Under the pieces are notes generated by a model. That model worked only from the letters and a program-made list of their open reading frames with translations, was not told where the DNA came from and made no database searches. This document shows positions 55,861 through 64,000 of a stretch of DNA of 64,000 bases, in pieces. A program made the position numbers and the translations under genes. This DNA is from Linanthus parryae (Eukaryota > Streptophyta > Magnoliopsida > Ericales > Polemoniaceae). The stretch covers positions 20,421,718 through 20,485,717 of the forward strand of contig JALGPY010000004.1 of the NCBI GenBank assembly GCA_023055425.1, written 5' to 3'. Position 1 is the stretch's first letter. Each line of letters starts with the position of its first letter.

Positions 55861-58800
55861 AATTTCTATATAGCATTAAATATATTTGATACCTGAAAAG
55901 TCAGATAATATACCCGAAAAGGAATCATATTTTGAACTTTGCTTCGACTTTTTGAGCACTTAAGTTCCACTAACACAACATCACTAAAGAACTAGATAAC
56001 ACATTCTGACCAAAAAGTTGGCAGAATTTGAGCTGAAAGTCAAACCACGCAAAAATGAAATTGTCTATAACAATACAGACTTGACTAAAGGGGAAGCCAA
56101 ATGTAAAAATAGTATAATCTTGAACAAAAAGAATATTACAGATGTAATTCCAATCACTTCTAACTTTCTTTGAAATGTGGATCTCAAAACTTCCAATTAA
56201 AAGGAGATAAATTTACACTACTAATTGTTTATGCAGAAAATATCTCAAGAAAGCTATCCTAGTTGTTGCAGTTGAGCTTTCATATACTGCCATGATCAGC
56301 TGGATGCCTTAGAGATTTAACGCAGCCATGAAACGGTAATACACACTCGATAGGTAGACTGGCTTTGTCATATGACATGGTACACATTCATCCAAAAAAA
56401 AATGCTTACTATGATATGTAATTAAGAATAAAAAGGGAAATGGAGGCAATAATTACAACCAAAAAAGACTAGATACAACACAATTAATCTTAAAAGACTA
56501 AATTGAGCTCTTTACTAATCTACATTGGACGTTATTACCACTTAAGTATAACTTCAATATACTATAATCAGCAGTAAATCAACAAGCAATCACCAGTGAG
56601 GATTAATTGAGAAAGAAGTACAAAAGTCGGTAGTTAGCTAAATAGGATCGATTCTGAAGATATGACTGCACTTATATCCGGTGTAATGTGTCTCAGTTCT
56701 TTTGACCTAAGTGTTGCCAAAAGTGTTATTTACCTCAATTACTTTTGAGACTATAAGTCTATAACCATACTAGGTACTGTATTCCTTGTTAGAGTCTGGT
56801 GTTCGTGGTTAGGATTGGTTCTATAAGGTTATGTATTCCCCCTATGATAGAAAATTGTTCATCACTACATGGTGTAGAGTAGTTTTGGCACTTTTTTTGT
56901 CAGCAAAATTGAACTCCATAGTTTTGGCACTTTTTGAATAGAGTTAGATTTAAATTACTGCTCTGTAGACAATATGTTAATAGTATGACTAACAAAGAGA
57001 TAAGAAGATTATGGGTCAAGTGGCTAAACTGTGGCTATTATTTGGTAATATTTAGTTCCTCTGTAATTTCTCAGTTGGGTAAATTTGTTCTTACTAATGT
57101 ACTGACATGACCGTTTGCTTGAGAGGCACAAAGAGATGCATTCAATCCTCACGTAGTTAATTTGGACTCACAGTTAAGTGAAACAAGTGCTGCAATAAGA
57201 GTTCAAATCCATGTTTGTTACATTTAGTTTTCACTAGTACTCAATAAGGTAATCGAAGATTATTAATTTCAGAGTTCAAAGAGGAAGAGAGGTACATGTA
57301 GGAAAAATCAGAATTCAGGTGGAGTTGCTGGTAGTCAGACTAATTTTGGCACTCAGGAGAGTCAAATTAATGTAAGTGTTCTAACCAAATGAGTTTATAT
57401 TTGTCTTCAACACCATTATTTTAATATTACAAAAGGAAGACTACTTATATTGGTAACAAGTTAGGCAAAGGTCAAATCCTACCACTGGGAGCAAGAGATC
57501 AAAAAAGGTGTTCAACATTTCAATCCTTGTATGTTATTAGACTTTAGGCATATAGGTCTCTAATATAGTTAAGCTCTTAAGGCTAGTGGCATATTGACCC
57601 CCTTTGAGACATTCAATATTTGTAATGGGTACTTTGTAATGGTATTATGCTAAGAAATGAATTACTGGCATTCGGGTCCAGTTTGGTTTTTTAAAAACAT
57701 ACCATTGGCAATTGGCCAAGTTTTTTGTGTTGTTCTATGGTAGTATACAACAATATCAAGCATGAACCCATATCAAGGATACATTGCTCTACCCGATGAA
57801 GGCATACATGATTGGAGGGAATGGAAAACTGCAAATTTGGGGGGAGGGGGTGGTGCTGAGGGGAAAGTAGTGTTGTCAGCAGATGGGTTTGGTGGGAAGA
57901 GGGTGACACTGTTATAGGCATCTAGGGGTTATTTAGGTGATTTAAATATGAAATTACTTTGGTAATATATAGTTGCTATGGGGTAATTAGGTAATATACT
58001 AAAATAATAAGGGCATTGTTATCTTTTCACTGTACCAAGTGGCGGTCCCTACTGATGAAACTAAAGGGGCGTTCAGTGACACACATTTGGATGGATGGAG
58101 GGGTGGTTTTGGGTATTTCCCATACCCCAAGGTACCGACCTGGTATTTCCCCATACCACAGGGGTGGTTTCTGTCACTTACCCTTTTACTAATGTATTTT
58201 TCTTCTTTCCAGACCCAACTGGCTGAAATAAGAAGAAGATGCCATTTGTAAGTGCATATATGATGTCTGTGATCCTGCGAGTGCATGAGGAGGGAGGTGC
58301 CTAAATGTGATGTCTAACATCGAATGAACGTACTTGCAGTTTCCCATGCGGTGATAGGTGCAAGTATCAGGCGAGCACATGTAAAGTCTCGTTACATGTT
58401 ATAGGGCAGATACAAATGTATCCAAAATTCTCAAAATTTCATTGGAAGTTTCAAAGGTCCTTTAATGAAAAAGGTGATATGTGTTTACAGCCTTTGCTGA
58501 AAGAGGTGCTTCCTAAAGAGTACTTTATTAAGTGATTGTTTAATATAACTTCTCCCAATATTCAATTATGAACGTCCCAGCCTGACATATTTCCAGAAAG
58601 ATTCAGTAGATATCAATAGCAATCTTAGTTAAAACTTTAATATGTTTGTTACTCAGAAATAAAAAGCTAGCTTGAAACATGAATTAAAAGTTAAAACTTT
58701 TTAACCTGAAACAAAAAGGATCCAAGTACCTCTATAAACTCATTTATAATACTTTGATCTAACCTACTTTGGAATGAGGAAGATCTGAAAATAATTAAAA

Positions 58801-59077
58801 TATAGAAAGAGATATCAAAATAGTGCTTACCACTTATTGAGAGAGCTTGATATTACGACTCCCAGCACAAGCAATGGCCCAGACGAAGTTCCTGACATTC
58901 CTGCACACCAAAATGCATCGATATAAGTCAAAGAAAAAGTTTTTCAAACGATTATGTTGATTCATAAGTGTACACGAACATAACATAGCACAAAAAAAGC
59001 AAAAAGTTCTCAGTCAATAACAAGATTTTACTAATAGATTCAAATGAAAAAAGCAAAGCAATCAAATCTAAAGAAAA
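55861..59077. other. CACTA interior, mostly unassigned
   Basis: About 3.2 kb, AT-rich, without long frames. It may hold introns and exons of a second CACTA gene (see the candidate exon at 57273) and a small palindromic insert near 58056-58195. Confidence 0.45.
57273..57371 (+). other. candidate exon of a CACTA accessory gene
   Basis: A 99-base open stretch lies between tattaatttcAG and GTAAGT, encoding 33 residues starting SSKRKRGTCRKNQNSGG. Good splice signals and a basic, Asn-rich peptide fit the second (TNPA-like) product of CACTA elements, but I find no neighbouring exons with confidence. Confidence 0.35.
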
Positions 59078-62000
59078 TTACCAGATAATAAGGTTACTGA
59101 AATCTAATCCAACATTGTATCTCAAAAGCATATCAAAACCGAAATCACATATCATATCCATCATCACTATCTCCGTCATCACAATTTGCTTCTTTGTCCT
59201 CACTGTCTTAATACTCGTCGAAAGTATCATCTTTTTCATCAGATTCAATGATATCGTCTTCTCCAGGAACGGTAGTTGATTGTACAATGTCACCACTGAC
59301 GTATTCAGGGTCGATATCAGCCCTTGACAACTCTTCCTCATGATCTACATCCTCCGAAATTCTAACATCACCGGGCTCATTCTCTTGATATGCATTATTT
59401 TGAGCTGGATCATCTTCATCATCTTTATTGCTACATTGTTCAGGAACATCATAAACATTTCAGGTTGGAACTTCAACACAACTCGCCAATCTTTTCCCAA
59501 GTTGGTATCGTTCAAATAAAAAACTTGTTTCGCTTGACTTGCCAATATAAATGGATCATTCTCATACCAAGTCTTTGTTATATTAATACTTGTGAAGTAA
59601 CCATCATGCTGTATTGACATTCTCTTATTCTCACTATTAAACCATTATCACTTGAAAAGAAACTACACGACAACCCTTCACGTATTGTAACTCAACTATA
59701 TCGGTCAATGTTCCATAGAAGTCCATTGAATCATCATTGTGCCCCCCCCCCTCAACAATGAGGCTACTATTTTGACACTTACGGCGTGCATCACGATATC
59801 TTTTGTGGAATCTAACTCCATTTACAGTGCAGCCAGTAAAATGTCGGGCACGTCTATCAGGACCACATGCCAATGCATATAACTCATCAGTAGCCTCGGG
59901 TTCTTTCTGAAGGTATAACTTAGACATATATTACAAAAATCAAATTTAGGGAATTATAAGTAGGTTGTTACAAGTGGACATGCACAACGTAAATGAGTTA
60001 AATCAAATGTCTTACATGACTTTTAAACCATGAAGGAAACTCTTGACGTTGTCTTTCCTCTATGTTAAAGAACCCTTGTTCCAAGAGTCTATTCCTGTGT
60101 TCCCTACATTTAATAGATGATCAGTTAGTATTACAATGACTATAGTAACTTGCTATTAAAATATGATAAGATGATAAAATAAACTATCGCAATTTCATAC
60201 TCAATATTTGTAACAAGTGAAACTTACTCAAAATATCTCTGTAACTCCTCGCAATTGTTTAAAACATACCACGTAGCAATTTCAATATCTTCACGTGTCA
60301 ACTCAATGAGTTTTGTCGCTCCGATAGCACATACTTTTGAGAAAACAGACAATTAATTAATGTGGGTCTCCTGTAACTGGTCATCATTTCTTTCTACCCT
60401 GTTAAATCTTGTCTCAATGTCATTAAGGTATATTGAACAAAATGTCAATGACTTCTCAACAATGTACGCTTCTGCAATTGAGCCTTCGGGCCTCGCCTTA
60501 TTTCGTACATAACTCTTCAAGAGCTTTAAGTGCCTACGAAAATAATTTAGGAAATTGAATCATCTGTACACATCAACAAGATCTTAAAAAAATAGAGTGG
60601 TTACCTTTCAACAGGAAACATCCATCGTTCTAGAACTGGTCCGCCCTGAATTGCCTCACGCGGTAGATGTATGGGCAAATGTTCCATGATGTCAAAAAAA
60701 GATGGGGGAAAAATCTTCTCAACTTGCACAAAATTATTGCAATATCTTTTCCCAACGTTTTTAGAAAATCTATGTTGAGTGTAGGACTGCACAATTGTTG
60801 AAAGAAGCTTCCTAATTCAGCCAACACAGTATATACATCCTTACGTACGAAACCGCGCAATGCAACTGGAAGAATCCTTTACAAAAAAATATGACAATCA
60901 TGGCTTTTTAATCCAGATATTTTTCCATCCTCGACATTCGCACATCTAGAGATGTTAGATGCATACCCGCCAGGAAGTTTCGCTGTCTTTAAGAACTGAC
61001 AAATCCCTTGGCGCTCCTTCATTGTCAATGTATAACATGCTGGTGGTATTTTATATTTTTCCCCACTTTCTTACAACCACAACTCTTCCTTATGCCCATA
61101 TCTCTCAAGTCTTCTCTTTCTTTAAAAATGTCTTTTGTTTTGCCGGGAACATTAAACAAGGTATTGATTATGTTGTCACATATATTATTTTCAATATGCA
61201 TGACATCGATATTATGTGGTAGCAATAATGTTTTCCAATATGGAAATTCGAACAATATGGGAACTCTAGTCCAGTTTAGTTCTGCATCTGCTCGCTTTCT
61301 TTTCCTGCACTCATTAATAGGATGCTTTCCAGGTTTGATGTTTGGAAGTTCTAATATTTGATCTAAGACTTCTTCTCCAGAGAAAGTTCTAGGCCTAGGT
61401 CAATGTTCTTGCTTCCCATTAAACATCTTATCATTCTTACGCCAACTGTGGTTCTGAGGCAGGAATCTACGATGATTCATATAACATATCTTACTCCTCA
61501 GCTTGGTCGAATTGGTATCCTCTTTGCAAGTTGGACACGCCATATAGCCTTTAGTATTCCATCCAGATAAAGTACCATATGCTGAAAAATCATTAATAGT
61601 CCATAGGATGGCTGCATGCATCTTAAATGTTTGTTGGCTTCTTGCATCAAATGTCTGGTTGCATTTTTCCACAATTTCCTCATCTTGTCTATCAGTGGTC
61701 TCAAAAATACATCAATATCTTTACCCGGTGATTTAGTTCTATAAGCACTGGCATCATAATGAAAGGATCACTCTTACCTTTCCACGGAGACATATTTAAT
61801 GTCTTGAGAAAAACAGGCCACATGCTGTGATTGGTAATTTGGTTACCATATGGGTTAAAGGAATCAGTTGGAAGCCCAAGCCTCACATTTCTAGGTTCAT
61901 CGGCAAACCATTCATGTTTCTTATCAAAATCTTTCCATGCTTCTGAATCAGCTGGATGCCTTAGCAAATTCTCATTAGTGACGCGCTTATCATAATGCTG

Positions 62001-62892
62001 TCTCATGTCGTCGGCCGTCTTCCTAGACATATACAACCTATTCAATCTTGGTGTTACAGGAAAATAGCGAAGTATCTTATGAAATCTTTTTACCCTTCCC
62101 ATCATTGAGCTTCCCTCTAGAGGTCTTGCATTCAGGACAAGATTCATGGTTCTCATATTCCCCCCAAAATAACACACAATCATACTTGCATACATGAATT
62201 GTTGTGTATCCCAATCCCAGTTTCCTCAACATATTCATTGCATCATAATGGGTCTTTGGAATAGATGCCGATGGAGGAAGGACTTCCTTGAACACTTCCA
62301 AGAACATATTAATAACTTTGTTACTCAATCCATTATAGACTTTCAAGTGGAGAATCTTCACAAAAAATGACAAAATTGAATATTTTGTGCAACCTGGGTA
62401 TATATCACGCTGGTAATCCTTTAACAATTCATCAAACGGATCCAAATCTCCTTCAGGATCAAATGCAGAAAGGTCGTCTTCTTCTGTTCTGATATGAGAA
62501 AAATGTTCAATTCTAAGATCATCCAACATATGTTGCAGCTCATCGTCTTCTTCAATATTTTTTCCTCTTAAATTGTCACTGATATCATCATGTGAACTAT
62601 TCATCCCTGGTCGGTTTGATTCCCCATGATATATCCAGTGTGTATAAGTTTTCATAAAACCCTTCATGAGTAAATGATCCTTAACTTGTCTATGACTTAA
62701 AATACGCACATTAAGACATGAAACACATGGACAGCGAATATGATTGTCACTCCCCAAATGCTCATTCACAAACTTCATAAACTGAGTTACCCCTGCAGTA
62801 TATGTAGGAGAAAACTTAGGCTCGTTTACCAAGCTCTTATCCATTCTCTTATATGTAGCAAAATTCTTCATTAGATGACAAGCTAAATGCAA
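59078..62892 (-). pseudogene. CACTA TNP2-like transposase, multiply frameshifted
   Basis: In order on the minus strand: a transposase-associated zinc domain (62892-62077; MDKSLV, GVTQFMKFVNEHLG, IRCPCVSCLN, WIYHGE); TNP2 proper, in pieces at 62077-62300 (KYDCVLFWGEYENHESCPEC), 62195-61701 (RLNRLYMSRKTADDMRQHYD, WPVFLKTLNMSPW), 61704-61400 (GWNTKGYMACPTC) and 61255-61025 (NIDVMHIENNICDN); a DUF4218-like segment (60860-60630, GFVRKDVYTVLAELGSFFQQLC); and a DUF4216-like C-terminus (59927-59345, VNGVRFHKRYRDARRKCQNS, WYENDPFILASQAKQVFY). Frame changes occur near 62095, 61700 and 61640. It would cut and paste the element in the nucleus, but this copy is broken. Some gaps, such as 59930-60600, may be introns. 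Confidence 0.85.
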
Positions 62893-64000
62893 ACAAGAAC
62901 ATAACTAATATAATATAATTTCGTTATCACAGTCCAAATGCAGAGGTAAAAACATATTGATGTTCCCGTTTATATTTGGAAGACCTTGGTTGTACATAGA
63001 AAAATCAAATTGAATTATGCAAAGAAAAAATCAGCATATGTGAGGAATGATCTACCCACAAATATAGAAAATAAAGGTTTTTTTTTTATTTTGAAAGAAG
63101 AAAATTTAAGCAGATACTTTTGTAAATTGAGACTTCCACATGAATTAGATCACAACATCACAGAGTATCAACAATTATAATTGCAGAAATCATAACAGAT
63201 TCATGGTACTTACTAGAATTCGGTGAACAAAGAACATGTAGAGCACTACAGTGACGAACGAATTCAGGGTACAAATCACAATCGTGACACTCTGATTCCA
63301 ATCGTCCCAATAGCCAAGAACATATGCCAACAGTTTGATCCAACCCCGAACCAACTACAGAATAAGTAGTTCAGAAATTAGAAAAGTATTCGATTAACAT
63401 ATCAACAAACTAATCATAAAAGATTGATGCATACGCGCAATTGAATTCCAAATTCGTCGATTGACATCTAGGGTTACTTACCAAGTATGGAGGCCAAATT
63501 TTGATGCTCAATTTCCCAGCTTCGAGTGTCGGCCAAACAATACGGCTGCACTCCATCTGAGTTCGACGGCGGGCTGGCCTCCCAGAGGTCCTGGTTGGTC
63601 ACCGTCGGGATCCTTTCAGAGTTCGTCTCTCCGTTTCTCTCTCGTGGAAGTCGTCAATTTTGGTCTCGATCTCTCTTTCTATCCGTCTCCTTTTTCTTTT
63701 TTTAGGGACCCAAGTCAGAAGATAGGATGGTAAAAGACACTTTCACCCCCTTTAGTTTCATTGAGGTGACACTTTCTCCACTTGCAGCTTCTGAAAAGAT
63801 ACTTTCATCCCTTCAGTGTTCCAAACTCAGAATACTCATGCCCCTAACCGGAATTGGAAATTACTAGTAAAAATAATTTTTGGGACTAATTTTCCGTCAT
63901 ATTATGAAAATGGCAGGGATTACCAATGGTATATAAAACTTTTTGCATGAATTGGGGTCAAATTTGTGAGATTCTGAATGTTTGTTGATTAGTAATTATT
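62893..64000. other. region upstream of the transposase, no gene recognised
   Basis: It contains poly-T and AT-rich stretches and, at 63590-63720, a CT-rich segment that could be promoter or leader sequence. No domain is seen on either strand, and no CACTA terminal repeat. Confidence 0.5.

Larger units (their letters stand above)
55157..62892 (-). mobile_element. CACTA (En/Spm) DNA transposon, decayed, right end not seen
   Basis: The left terminus is CACTACAACAAATAGTACC, a usual plant CACTA terminal repeat. It is followed by about 700 bases rich in gcgacga/gtgacga-type words, as in subterminal regions. A TNP2-family transposase pseudogene lies on the minus strand at 59078-62892. I could not find the inverted copy of the terminus by 64000, so the true right end is beyond the window or lost. 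Confidence 0.8.

Overview
The window reads as a heterochromatic, transposon-packed stretch of a flowering-plant nuclear genome. Support comes from plant-type Ty1/copia and Ty3/gypsy LTR retrotransposons primed by initiator-Met tRNA, a Tat-lineage gypsy element with a second (archaeal-type) RNase H, a CACTA transposon of the TNP2 type, a plant-mobile-domain-like gene, and short GT-AG introns. I found no convincing host gene; nearly every base can be assigned to a mobile element or its debris. The species cannot be named from the sequence.

Layout. (1) 1-7324: a Ty1/copia element on the minus strand whose 3' LTR is cut by the window start. It is nearly full length but carries a gag frameshift and one in-frame stop. 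(2) 7325-9237: a decayed plus-strand Tat-gypsy pol fragment, into which the copia element probably inserted; 9238-10425 is featureless flank. (3) 10426-54040: one large nest. The host is an old, dead minus-strand chromovirus-like gypsy (element A; gag-pol 16180-20556). Its left LTR (10426-16032) holds an internally deleted LTR element (element B, 13053-15664, target duplication agaga). Its right LTR (21044-54040) holds a young, near-intact 15.5-kb Tat-lineage gypsy (element C, 21901-37355, target duplication ccccc) and, one base before the LTR end, a 15.6-kb tandem array (element D, 38429-54034, target duplication attac) of five LTRs alternating with four 0.55-kb internal domains. (4) 54045-54922: a 33-bp minisatellite, a gypsy gag-pol scrap and two adjacent perfect hairpins. 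(5) 55157 to at least 62892: a decayed CACTA transposon with a TNP2-like transposase pseudogene on the minus strand.

The most notable content is: the D array, which looks like in-place multiplication of a non-autonomous LTR element; a six-exon gene of about 1,301 codons, antisense and apparently intact, carried between pol and the 3' LTR of element C; a duplicated zinc-binding domain in C's integrase; three tandem stem-loops with a compensating stem change in every D LTR; and a G-box-rich promoter in the B LTRs.

How the parts work together: each autonomous family supplies gag, protease, reverse transcriptase/RNase H and integrase from an LTR promoter. D has only LTRs, primer-binding site and polypurine tract, so it must have borrowed proteins, most simply from a chromovirus related to A, whose terminal motifs it shares. 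All alignments, splice sites and counts were made by eye.
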